Below are positions 41,389 through 49,272 of a DNA stretch of 64,000 bases, in pieces (position 1 is the stretch's first letter; the number at the start of each line of letters is the position of its first letter). The DNA lies in NCBI GenBank assembly GCA_902801625.1, contig CADCJI010000003.1, positions 1 to 64,000 of the forward strand. The letters are read 5' to 3'. A program made the translations under genes and the position numbers. The notes below the pieces were generated by a model. It saw nothing but the letters and a program-made list of their open reading frames with translations. It was not told the DNA's origin and ran no database searches. The stretch comes from an uncultured Bacteroidia bacterium. Lineage in GTDB: Bacteria; Bacteroidota; Bacteroidia; Bacteroidales; F082.

Positions 41389-43986
41389 TTATTGAACAAT
41401 CACTTTCTGCGTCAAACACTTGGCATCACACTTCACTGAAATGAAATAGACTCCCTTGACAACGCCACTCAAATCAAGTGTCATTACAGGGCTTAGGCAT
41501 TTACCGTTTATAACCGTTCTTCCTGCGAGGTCAAGCACCTGATACTCAAAGGCAGAATCCTCGCCAATGGTGATAGTGACCACTCCTTGAGTTGGGTTGG
41601 GATATACGGACAGATCTCCAACCGTTTCCTGCTCACCAACGGCATAGATTTCATTATACTCATCGGCACCTGCGCAAGGCGTATTGGGACGCACTTCTCC
41701 GTCGATGTCAGTGGCTGCATACTCCAAAGGATTTGCCACGATGAGACCTTCGGGGCTGGTCAAGTGGTAATCACCGTTGCCTGCAAAATGAGGTGAGCAA
41801 GTGGCACTTTGGGCATCAAAACCCGAAGTGGAAGTCCATTCAGCCAATGTCGCACAATCCGTACCAGCAAAAATGCCAACATAACCGCCCGTGAACGAAA
41901 CGCGATTGTAGTCGCAATACCGAGCCTCGCTCTCATTATTGAAGCGGAACACATAACCGTCCGTCTCGTTGACAAAGAGATTGTTATAAACATAGAGATT
42001 CGACCATTCCTTTTGCACCATCAGATTGCCCGATGCTCCCGTGCCGCTGCATAAGCCTGTGTTGTGGATGAAATAGATATAATCGCTGTCGGCATTATCA
42101 AAAGAATAGCACCAGCTTGAGGCTGCGCCTTGAAAATCGACAATGTTGTTGCGGACAATCACTGGCTCTGCTGCTGTGCCCGTGCAGGGACGGAGTTTCA
42201 CCACGGTAGCATACTTGGTGGGATGGTTCACGGTCATCACATTGTTTTCGACAAGGCAACCATAACGGCAACGGAACATATCGATGGCATTGAAGTCGGT
42301 GTGCGTGTCGTTGTTGTTGTCAATCGTATTTCCGCTGAGGGTCACATGGTCGGTGAAGGTGGTATAGATAGCCTTGCTGCACTGGTTGGTGAACGAGCAG
42401 CTCTGCACCAAGAGTCCGTCGTTGAATTGGGTCATGTCGGTGCCCTGGTAATAGAGACCTATAAAGCCATTGACAAACTCACAGCCGACAAAAGCATTAT
42501 CGGTATCCATCCAGCCGCCGGAGACACGATAAACCAGGTTCTTGTCGTTGTCGGTATTGGAAGCCTCAGAATAGCAGCCTTCAAAGCGTACCTTCTCAAA
42601 ACGGTCGTTTGAAAGTCCACCACGCAAAGTCACCACAACGGCATTTTCTTCCGAAGTGGATGACAAGGTCATGTTTTCGAAGGTCACATAATCGGCACCA
42701 TCGAGTGTGAGAGTGCTGTTTTGGGTATAACCTGCATTGCTGGTCAACACGACTTGTTGGTTGTCGGCTCCCGTGCCACGGAAGATAACGCGGTTGGAGG
42801 CGCTTGCCCCGGAGATGGCATTAAGCGTAACATATTCCTCGTATGTGCCTGAGGCAACTTCAAAAATCACTTCACCTGCAATACCCACTGACAAGGCTGA
42901 TACTGCCGCACCAAATGAAGTGAAATCAGGGTTTTGCGAAGCATCGGAATTGATAGTATAGACGCCACTGAGTTGTGATACGATGGCATTAATGACCACA
43001 TGCACGGTGAAGTCGACCGACTGGCCATCGCTGGTGGCACGCATCGTGAGGTTGGCGGTGGCTTGGTTGGCGTTTTGACGTGTCATGACCAAGATCTTGC
43101 CGCTCATCGTAGCTGTCAAAGCAGAGGGATTCGAGTTGTTGACAATGCTGTAAACGATGTTCTCATCCGGATCGTCGGGGTCGGTAGCCACACCATTGAG
43201 GTTGACTTGGAGAGTTTGCGGATAGTTGTTGAAAACTACATCCTGCACGGGATTGACAATATAAGGCGGCAGGTCGGGAGCAGCGCCACCACCATTGAAG
43301 TTGTCCATGCAGAAATAGGCAGGTGTAATCATGTTGTAGCCACTGCCTCTTGATGATGAAAGGCTAAAGGAAATGGTGGCCACATTACCCAAGGGGCTGA
43401 GATCGAACCACTCCCATGTATTAAGGACATAGTCTTCCTCATTGTTGGTAAAACGAAAGTCGGCGAGGTAGAAATCCAATGTACCCACAGTTTGACCACT
43501 GGCATTCTTACCTGTCGCTGTCACCTTAAACCAGTCAGGGTCGTTGCCTGTAGTTCCTCCGTAGGGCAGCTCGCCATACCCGCCTTGAAGAATGTCCTGA
43601 TAAGTCCACAGATTGTTGGTGACATAGCAGCCTGTGACGGTATGCAATTGCCCATCGGTGGCATAGACATCCGTCTGCACGCCCATGGTATATGCCACGG
43701 CATATTGGGTAGAGCCATCATAGCCACAGCCTGCAGCCGCAGTATACTGGGCATTAAGACCCGTTTGGCTCAGATCCGTACGATTAGAGGCCGTGAAGCC
43801 GCCCCAATAGCCGTATTGGGTAGAATTGGTAAAGAGCCAGCCGCCGCTGGGCATCTCATTTTCGCCAACAGGGGGTTGCCAGATACCACCACTACCAAGT
43901 GGCACATCTTCGAAAGTGGCAGGTTCTTGCGCCATGGCAAAGGCAGCCATGACAAGCACAAGGGATAATAGTAAACTTTTACGCAT
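41389..43986 (-). CDS. DUF4465-like / beta-helix T9SS surface protein under B12 riboswitch
   Basis: 865 residues from the ATG at 43984-43986 (MRKSLLLSLVLVMAAFAMAQ, signal peptide); the upstream open frame is riboswitch. Residues 25-245 match the DUF4465 pattern (TFEDVPLGSGGIWQPP, SGGWLFTNSTQYGYWGGFTA, WFKVTATGKN, VDFYLADFR-like TLDFYLADFRFTNNE, WEWFDLSPLG). A cadherin-like strand domain follows (255-350), then a right-handed beta-helix (about 365-760) and a T9SS sorting tail (LSVYPNPTQGVVTITIG ... LTQKVIVQ). As I recall, B12-binding BtuH proteins of Bacteroides belong to DUF4465, and the riboswitch upstream agrees with that. So a secreted or surface corrinoid-binding protein is likely. Confidence 0.85.
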   Translation of the reverse strand: MRKSLLLSLVLVMAAFAMAQEPATFEDVPLGSGGIWQPPVGENEMPSGGWLFTNSTQYGYWGGFTASNRTDLSQTGLNAQYTAAAGCGYDGSTQYAVAYTMGVQTDVYATDGQLHTVTGCYVTNNLWTYQDILQGGYGELPYGGTTGNDPDWFKVTATGKNASGQTVGTLDFYLADFRFTNNEEDYVLNTWEWFDLSPLGNVATISFSLSSSRGSGYNMITPAYFCMDNFNGGGAAPDLPPYIVNPVQDVVFNNYPQTLQVNLNGVATDPDDPDENIVYSIVNNSNPSALTATMSGKILVMTRQNANQATANLTMRATSDGQSVDFTVHVVINAIVSQLSGVYTINSDASQNPDFTSFGAAVSALSVGIAGEVIFEVASGTYEEYVTLNAISGASASNRVIFRGTGADNQQVVLTSNAGYTQNSTLTLDGADYVTFENMTLSSTSEENAVVVTLRGGLSNDRFEKVRFEGCYSEASNTDNDKNLVYRVSGGWMDTDNAFVGCEFVNGFIGLYYQGTDMTQFNDGLLVQSCSFTNQCSKAIYTTFTDHVTLSGNTIDNNNDTHTDFNAIDMFRCRYGCLVENNVMTVNHPTKYATVVKLRPCTGTAAEPVIVRNNIVDFQGAASSWCYSFDNADSDYIYFIHNTGLCSGTGASGNLMVQKEWSNLYVYNNLFVNETDGYVFRFNNESEARYCDYNRVSFTGGYVGIFAGTDCATLAEWTSTSGFDAQSATCSPHFAGNGDYHLTSPEGLIVANPLEYAATDIDGEVRPNTPCAGADEYNEIYAVGEQETVGDLSVYPNPTQGVVTITIGEDSAFEYQVLDLAGRTVINGKCLSPVMTLDLSGVVKGVYFISVKCDAKCLTQKVIVQ

Positions 43987-44094
43987 AAAAATGGTTATTA
44001 CGCATGAAACAAATACTGCAAGACCATCGCAAGAAGCCATGCTAATTGCCGCGCTTAGCGTTGCCCTTGTTCCCGAAGGCTTGCAATTGAACTC

Positions 44095-44312
44095 ACGGTT
44101 TGGCAGGTCTTCTGACTTGTCCGAGCCCTTAAAGGGCGACCCGCGCATTGTGCGAGCGGTTTTAACCCTCGCATAAAAAAGCAGGTCCCTTGCAGGGGTG
44201 AGCCTGTCGCCTTCCCATACGGATGAGCCGTACAGTGGCTGGGTTGACAGACCTTACGCGGGCTTACAGCAGCGGGCACTGTTGCCGACTTTCACGGCAT
44301 TCCCTTGGCCAA
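44095..44312 (-). promoter_or_regulatory. cobalamin (B12) riboswitch 2
   Basis: On the minus strand: GGGAATGCCGTGAAAGTCGG, ACAGTGCCCGCTGCTGTAA, GCCACTGTACGG, GGGAAGGCGACAGG and the B12 box AGTCAGAAGACCTGCC (44102-44117). A long variable arm (about 44120-44200) sits between. It ends about 110 nt before the start codon of the DUF4465-like gene, which it must control. Confidence 0.96.
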
Positions 44313-44320
44313 ACTGGGTG

Positions 44321-44328
44321 CAAAGGTA
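44321..44328 (-). promoter_or_regulatory. -7 box ahead of cobalamin riboswitch 2
   Basis: TACCTTTG on the minus strand, directly before the riboswitch; same distance as in riboswitch 1. Confidence 0.6.
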
Positions 44329-44393
44329 CGCTTTTTCCGACAGTCAAGCAAAACATCTTTTTCTAACCCAATAATTAGTGATTAAAATGCCGT

Positions 44394-44445
44394 CAAAATC
44401 CCAAAATATGGGGATTTCACAGTTTCTGGAATGGTCGTTACTTTG
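44394..44445 (+). promoter_or_regulatory. dyad-plus-promoter module, copy 1
   Basis: AAAATCCCAAAATATGGGGA (dyad ATCCC/GGGGAT) followed 26 bp later by TTACTTTGCAGC, a near-match to the -7 box. The same arrangement with the same spacing is found at 46384-46434 and 55829-55880. Confidence 0.5.
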
Positions 44446-44451
44446 CAGCAG

Positions 44452-44531
44452 ATTTTTGTCATACATTTTGGATGAGTTTTGAGTTAGTTTTACCAAGTGC
44501 GAGACGGAGCCATCTGTCTCGCATGTTTTTT
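44452..44531 (+). ncRNA. candidate small RNA with intrinsic terminator
   Basis: A transcript from the promoter box at 44438-44445 would run about 80 nt and meet the hairpin GCGAGAC-GGAGCCATCT-GTCTCGC followed by ATGTTTTTTG (about 44497-44532). No reading frame with a start codon of useful length lies within. It could instead be the attenuated leader of the gene at 44673. Confidence 0.35.
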
Positions 44532-44532
44532 G

Positions 44533-44540
44533 TATTTTTG
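44533..44540 (+). promoter_or_regulatory. -7 box after the hairpin
   Basis: TATTTTTG directly after the T run. The stretch 44541-44672 then holds only a 22-codon frame (44550-44618, MLMGLLMTIDQYVLALAKET) of doubtful meaning. Confidence 0.5.
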
Positions 44541-44672
44541 CAACAAATATGCTCATGGGGTTATTGATGACCATCGACCAATATGTGCTCGCACTTGCAA
44601 AAGAAACTATTCAATAAGAGCTGCGAATATCATGAAGGTAACGGTAATTTAACATGGAAATAAAGCAAGAAT

Positions 44673-44984
44673 ATGAAGCTATCAGCAATATTTGAAGAAA
44701 AACCTAAAAGATGGGGGTTCAGGGGAGATCCGTATTTTTGGGATTACCTTAAAGAACTAGCGGAGAATATGGATATCATTTCTCCTGACGAACTGGAAAA
44801 GTGGATAAAAGAGGAATACTTTTCACTTTCAGGCAAGGTCATGACTGACAAATATGGCGATTTTGCCGTAATAGAGCAGTTTGCTCATGGCGGAATGAGC
44901 TCCGGCGGTGTTGATAACCTATGGTGGATAGAAGAAGGAATTCCACTGCTGAAAAGCAGGTTGTCTGTCATCAATAAGAAATAG
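44673..44984 (+). CDS. small protein of unknown function
   Basis: 103 residues, MKLSAIFEEKPKRWGFRGDP onward, acidic and soluble, with no signal or membrane segment. The stretch PKRWGFRGDPYFWDYLKELA is reminiscent of small uncharacterised proteins found singly in many bacteria, some of them beside toxin genes, but I cannot name the family. Its last 14 bp overlap the end of the convergent phosphatase gene. No toxin is visible nearby. Confidence 0.55.
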   Translation: MKLSAIFEEKPKRWGFRGDPYFWDYLKELAENMDIISPDELEKWIKEEYFSLSGKVMTDKYGDFAVIEQFAHGGMSSGGVDNLWWIEEGIPLLKSRLSVINKK

Positions 44985-46245
44985 TGGCAGTTTTTATCCG
45001 TTGAACCAGTGCATCAAAGGGATAAAGACCATCACCATTGGCGTTCATGCCTTTGAGATGAATAGGAAACACCATCGGTGGGTTTTCCAAATTCAGCAAG
45101 GTCATGTTACGCAGCTGCTCAGTGCTTTGGTAAACAAGGTTGAGTGCGACAAAAGGATGTCCCTCGGTGTCTTCCCATCTCTCAATGACTAACTTACTAC
45201 CTATGGGAGTCTTTTTCTCGATGGTGTAAGGCAAGCTATAGTCTTCTACATCCAGTGAAGCCAGCACGCTACCGATGTTGGAGTCGTGTCCGCAAAGGAA
45301 GGTAAACTTTCTGCCATCTTTCTGCAGTTCTTCGAGCATCGTCCTCAAAAGCGGTCGAGCCACTTGGCGGGCCACCACAGGAGCAGTGAACAACACATCG
45401 CCGTACCAATCCTTGATGGCGGAGATGCTTTCCCAGTCTTTCCAAGTCAATGTGTGACCGAAGGCGGCCTTCACTGCATCAGGTTCCTCGTAGTATTGCA
45501 AGACAAGTGCATCGGCAGCTTGACAAGCGAGACGCAACGAGCCACCCATGCCAGGCTCGCGGTATTTGATGAGGTACACATGCGCATCATCTGTGCGGAA
45601 GTGGCAGGTGTCGCCTTCAAGACAGGCTTTGCTTTGGCCCATGTCGAGCACCCACTCCAGCACCTTGTAGTTTTCTGCCACCTTCTCCCCTATTCCGACC
45701 AATCCTTTCTCACCTCCCATTGCCGTAATCTGCTGTTGGGCAAGGGCTTTGAAACCCTCGCTGTCGTCGGTAATCTGCGGTGCAAATACGGAATCCATCT
45801 TGCCCACTTCGCAATGGTGCTCAATGCGGACATTGGCTACAGGCAGCATCCCTGAGGAGAAATACTGTGCCGTGGCTATGGTGCGCTGAAGGGAGTTGGC
45901 ATAGAAACGCATGGTACCCTCTGCAGGGATTTCGTTTTCTCGTATCATTCCCTCACTCACGAGCCATTTTCGGAAATACTGACCCATCATCGTCTCCAAT
46001 GCGCCTCCGCGCAGCGACAGCTCGCTTGGAGCCGATGACCAATGATACCATTCATGGGGCGTAATTCGCTGCAGCGTCGAGCGTCTTCCCGAAAGAGGCG
46101 AACGGATGTTGTGGCGGCTCAGCACCACGACTTGTTTGAGTGTGTAACGTTCCCTAAAATCATCATCACGCTTGACTTGGGAGAATGCAGTAAACGAGAC
46201 GCCCAGCAAAAGGAAAAGCAGTATGGTTTTAGATAGTTTTGACAT
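44971..46245 (-). CDS. secreted histidine acid phosphatase
   Basis: 424 residues from the ATG at 46243-46245 (MSKLSKTILLFLLLGVSFTA, signal peptide ending AFSQ). The catalytic motif of branch 2 histidine phosphatases is VLSRHNIRSP (Arg44, His45, Arg48), where the usual RHGxRxP has N-I in place of G-x; the proton donor pair is in LCGHDSNIG. The family includes glucose-1-phosphatase, phytase and inositol-polyphosphate phosphatases. Periplasmic or surface phosphate release is likely. The Asn for Gly change in the RHG motif is unusual but keeps the catalytic residues. A -7 box is at 46261-46268. Confidence 0.85.
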   Translation of the reverse strand: MSKLSKTILLFLLLGVSFTAFSQVKRDDDFRERYTLKQVVVLSRHNIRSPLSGRRSTLQRITPHEWYHWSSAPSELSLRGGALETMMGQYFRKWLVSEGMIRENEIPAEGTMRFYANSLQRTIATAQYFSSGMLPVANVRIEHHCEVGKMDSVFAPQITDDSEGFKALAQQQITAMGGEKGLVGIGEKVAENYKVLEWVLDMGQSKACLEGDTCHFRTDDAHVYLIKYREPGMGGSLRLACQAADALVLQYYEEPDAVKAAFGHTLTWKDWESISAIKDWYGDVLFTAPVVARQVARPLLRTMLEELQKDGRKFTFLCGHDSNIGSVLASLDVEDYSLPYTIEKKTPIGSKLVIERWEDTEGHPFVALNLVYQSTEQLRNMTLLNLENPPMVFPIHLKGMNANGDGLYPFDALVQRIKTATISY

Positions 46246-46260
46246 AGGCTTAGTTTGCTG

Positions 46261-46268
46261 CAAAAATA
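46261..46268 (-). promoter_or_regulatory. -7 box of histidine phosphatase gene
   Basis: TATTTTTG on the minus strand, 16 bp before the start codon. Confidence 0.55.
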
Positions 46269-46355
46269 CGCTTTTTTGGCGACCCAAAAAGCGAATTTTG
46301 AGTTTGTATTACCATGCGGGAGGGAAGACGATCCATGCCGTACGGTGTTTATACA

Positions 46356-46434
46356 TCCTCATTACTAATGAGGCATGAAGCCGAAAATCCCCAATGATGG
46401 GGATTGGACTGCGAGGACAAAAGCAGGACTTTTG
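46356..46434 (+). promoter_or_regulatory. dyad-plus-promoter module, copy 2
   Basis: CCTCATTACTAATGAGG, then AAAATCCCCAATGATGGGGA (arms ATCCCCA/TGGGGAT), then GACTTTTGCACC about 26 bp later as the promoter box, followed by a leader GTAATTGAACCATTCTG. The order and much of the wording recur at 55800-55904. Confidence 0.55.
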
Positions 46435-46462
46435 CACCTGTAATTGAACCATTCTGTACACT

Positions 46463-47758
46463 ATGAAACTGAAATCAATAGCAACATGTGCCTTGTTGGG
46501 TCTGACACTAAGTGTCGGCTCTTTGCAAGCACAAGATTCCATCACGACAAAGCCTCGCTTGACCATTGGCGGCTACGGTGAGGCCGTCTACACCCGCAAC
46601 TTCTATAGCGACAACATGTTCCGCTACTCCCATGCCGAGCGTTACCGCGACGCCAAAGGCCATGGCCGCATCGACTTGCCCCATGTGGTCATCAACTTAG
46701 GCTACGACTTCGGCAAGGGCTGGAGCATGGGTTCAGAAATTGAGTTTGAACACGGCGGCAGCGAAGTAGCCATGGAGATTGAGGCCGAAGAGACCGGTGA
46801 GTTCGAACACGAGATCGAGCGCGGCGGTGAAGTGGCTTTGGAGCAGTTCTGGCTCCAGAAGTCGTTTGGCAAGGGCTTCAACATCCGTATGGGACACATC
46901 GTGGTGCCCGTTGGACAGACCAACAACGCCCACTTGCCCACTGAGTTCTTTACCTGCTACCGACCCGAGGGTGAGTTCAACATCCTGCCTTGCACTTGGC
47001 ATGAGACGGGCATCAGCCTGTGGGGCAAGCTCGGCGACTGGCGCTACGAGGCTATGGTCATCCCCGCCTTGAACTCCAACATGTTCAACAACGCCAACTG
47101 GGTGAAGAATGGCTCCGCCTCTGGCTATGAGTTCCGCGTAGCCAACAACCTTGCAGGTGCCCTGCGCATCGACAACTACAGCATCAAAAACCTGCACATT
47201 GGCGTGAGCGGCTATATCGGCAACACCTTTAATAACGACATCGTCACCAACGAGTTCAGCGAGACCAGCCAATATAAAGATGTGAAAGGCACCGTCGTCA
47301 TCGGCACAGCCGAGTTCGACTACAAAGGCCACGGCCTCGTGGTGCGCGGCAACTTCGACTACGGCTACCTCAGCGATGCCAAACTCATCTCTTCATGGAA
47401 CAAGAACCAAAACCACCAGAGTTTCTCGCCCTATCCACGCTCTTTGGTCGGAGAGAAAGCCATCGCCTACGGTGGTGAGGTCGCCTACGACATCATGCAT
47501 CCTATGCACAACACCGGAGACCAAAAGCTCTACCTCTTTGGCCGCTACGATTACTACGACACCTATATCCCCACCGCCAACGCCCTCACCGACTACCAAT
47601 GGACCAACCGTCATGTGATGACCCTCGGCGTGAACTACTACCCCATCAAGCAAGTCGTCATCAAGGCGGAATATGCCAAACGCTTCTTGAAGGAGCAGTA
47701 CAACGATGAGCCGATGTTCAGCTTAGGGGTAGCTTATAGTGGGTTTTTCACGAGATAA
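46463..47758 (+). CDS. predicted outer-membrane porin of the iron-type locus
   Basis: 431 residues with a signal peptide (1-23, VGSLQAQ). Alternating strands through the whole length (LTIGGYGEAVYTRNFYSDN, GRIDLPHVVINLGYDFGKGW, EFEHGGSEVAMEIEAEETGE, GVNYYPIKQVVIKAEYAKRF) and an aromatic C-terminus (SLGVAYSGFFTR) point to a porin-like barrel, related to the phosphate-selective/OprO-like group of Bacteroidota. An acidic loop rich in Glu (residues 92-125) may bind cations. It leads a run with imelysin and a di-haem oxidoreductase, so iron or haem passage is plausible; the ligand is inferred from neighbours only. Confidence 0.75.
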   Translation: MKLKSIATCALLGLTLSVGSLQAQDSITTKPRLTIGGYGEAVYTRNFYSDNMFRYSHAERYRDAKGHGRIDLPHVVINLGYDFGKGWSMGSEIEFEHGGSEVAMEIEAEETGEFEHEIERGGEVALEQFWLQKSFGKGFNIRMGHIVVPVGQTNNAHLPTEFFTCYRPEGEFNILPCTWHETGISLWGKLGDWRYEAMVIPALNSNMFNNANWVKNGSASGYEFRVANNLAGALRIDNYSIKNLHIGVSGYIGNTFNNDIVTNEFSETSQYKDVKGTVVIGTAEFDYKGHGLVVRGNFDYGYLSDAKLISSWNKNQNHQSFSPYPRSLVGEKAIAYGGEVAYDIMHPMHNTGDQKLYLFGRYDYYDTYIPTANALTDYQWTNRHVMTLGVNYYPIKQVVIKAEYAKRFLKEQYNDEPMFSLGVAYSGFFTR

Positions 47759-47763
47759 GGACA

Positions 47764-47855
47764 CGCTTCGCGTCACTGCGAGGAACGAAGCAGTCCAGAC
47801 TTAAAGCTTTCACACTAGATTGCTTCGTCGTTCCTCCTCGCAATGACGCAAAGCG
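47764..47855. repeat. palindromic repeat 'GTCATTGCGAGG...', copy 3
   Basis: CGCTTCGCGTCACTGCGAGG to CCTCGCAATGACGCAAAGCG between porin and imelysin genes; inner GAAGCAGTCCAG/CTAGATTGCTTC has drifted. Confidence 0.9.
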
Positions 47856-47895
47856 ACGCAAATAACAAACAATAAAACTTTTAAACTATAACCAA

Positions 47896-49068
47896 ATGAA
47901 GCATTTATTCAAATCCGCAGCCATAGTCGCTGCATCCCTCCTGCTCGCAGTGAACTTCAGCTCCTGCAACAAAGATCCTCAAGACAACACCGAGGAAGTC
48001 AACAAAGCCACAAAAGAGGCCATCGTGAAACAGTACCTCAACCACACGGTGTATCCCACCTATGCCAGCTTGGCTGAAAAGACAGACGCTTTGGTGGAGA
48101 ACCTCGAAGCCTTGAAGGCCAACAAGACACAAGCCAATGTAAACACCGCCACCGTCACCTTCCTCGAAGCCCGCAAGTGGTGGGAAATGAGCGAGGCCTT
48201 CCTCTTTGGCGCCGCCTCCGACTTCGGCATCGACCCGCACATCGACTCGTGGCCGCTCGACGAAGACGCCTTCAATAACCTGATGGCCAGCCCCAACATG
48301 ATTGCCGCCCTCGCCACCGATGAAGATGGCATGGTAGCCGGTGAGCAACTCGGCAATGCCCTGCTCGGCTTCCACGGCATCGAGTTCATCCTTTTCCGTG
48401 AGGGTCAGCCCCGCAATGTGAACGAAATCACCGACGACATGATGACCTACATCGTTGCCGTTTCGCGCGACCTGCGCAACCGCTGCTTCCAACTCGAAGT
48501 GAGCTGGAACGCCGATGCACCGCAAGCCCACAAAGACCTGATGGAAGAACTGGAGTTCAACACCACCGTCAACGGAGGCGACAACACCTACGGCGAGAAC
48601 ATGCTCCAAGCCAGTCAGGCGGGTAGCACCTTCGCCACCTTCACCAACGCCCTCGAAGCCATCGCCGACGGATGCATCGACATCGCCGACGAGGTGGGTA
48701 CCTCCAAGATCGGCAAATGCCACACAGGTGAAGACGTAACCTACGTGGAGTCACCCTACAGTCAAAAGTCCATCACCGACTTTTACGACAACATCACCAG
48801 CATCAAAAACGCCTACATGGGCGGCATGGAAAGCCAACGCGATGAAGCCCTCTCGCTGCATGCCTACATCCAGGACAACAACAAGGAGCTCGACACCAAG
48901 GCCATGAATGCCATCGAAAACGCCATGACGAAGATCCAAGCCATGAAGGCTCCTTTCGTGCAGTTCTATGCCGATGCCAGCGCTGGCGAGGCCATGGAGG
49001 CCTGCCAAGACCTCTCCGATGTGATGGCCGAGGTAAAGGCCGAGTTTGGAAAGATCGACAGAAAATAA
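47896..49068 (+). CDS. imelysin-family (M75) lipoprotein
   Basis: 390 residues, a lipoprotein (LLLAVNFSSC). Mostly helical; the conserved GxHxxE motif is GFHGIEF (His160, Glu163), within a repeated four-helix layout. Imelysin-like proteins such as IrpA and EfeO-type EfeM lack proven peptidase activity and act in iron uptake at the envelope. Its partners, a porin upstream and a di-haem DUF1111 protein downstream, form a trio known from iron-regulated loci. Residues ARKWWEMSEAFLFGAASDFG are typical of the family. Confidence 0.9.
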   Translation: MKHLFKSAAIVAASLLLAVNFSSCNKDPQDNTEEVNKATKEAIVKQYLNHTVYPTYASLAEKTDALVENLEALKANKTQANVNTATVTFLEARKWWEMSEAFLFGAASDFGIDPHIDSWPLDEDAFNNLMASPNMIAALATDEDGMVAGEQLGNALLGFHGIEFILFREGQPRNVNEITDDMMTYIVAVSRDLRNRCFQLEVSWNADAPQAHKDLMEELEFNTTVNGGDNTYGENMLQASQAGSTFATFTNALEAIADGCIDIADEVGTSKIGKCHTGEDVTYVESPYSQKSITDFYDNITSIKNAYMGGMESQRDEALSLHAYIQDNNKELDTKAMNAIENAMTKIQAMKAPFVQFYADASAGEAMEACQDLSDVMAEVKAEFGKIDRK

Positions 49069-49111
49069 TAACGACACACATGAGACCAAGAAACACACAA
49101 TCGAGCCTATA

Positions 49112-49203
49112 GCCCTCATGGCGGACAAGGATCCGCCATCTCCTGAACGCGAAGACGACACCCTTCCGTTCAGGAGATTGCGGGTCAAACCCGCAATGAG
49201 GGC
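49112..49203 (+). repeat. 92-bp three-armed palindromic repeat, copy 2
   Basis: Outer stem GCCCTCAT/ATGAGGGC, arms GGCGGA-CAAGGA-TCCGCC, ATCTCCTGAACG/CGTTCAGGAGAT and TGCGGGT-CAA-ACCCGCA. Same length and order as the reverse complement of 16636-16727. It lies in the gap between imelysin and DUF1111 genes. Confidence 0.9.
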
Positions 49204-49272
49204 AAAGGGCGTTTGGGTAGTGATTCCCGGTCTCAAATCATAACAATATGAAACCCACAAAACCCAAATATC

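Noticed and set aside
43987-44148. N-terminal extension of the DUF4465-like protein
   Set aside because: The 54 extra codons are riboswitch sequence (B12 box) in translation; the signal peptide starts at 43986.
44550-44618. 22-codon frame after the 44533 promoter box
   Set aside because: Too short to judge; no ribosome-binding site and no homologue that I recognise. Mentioned only as content of the gap.
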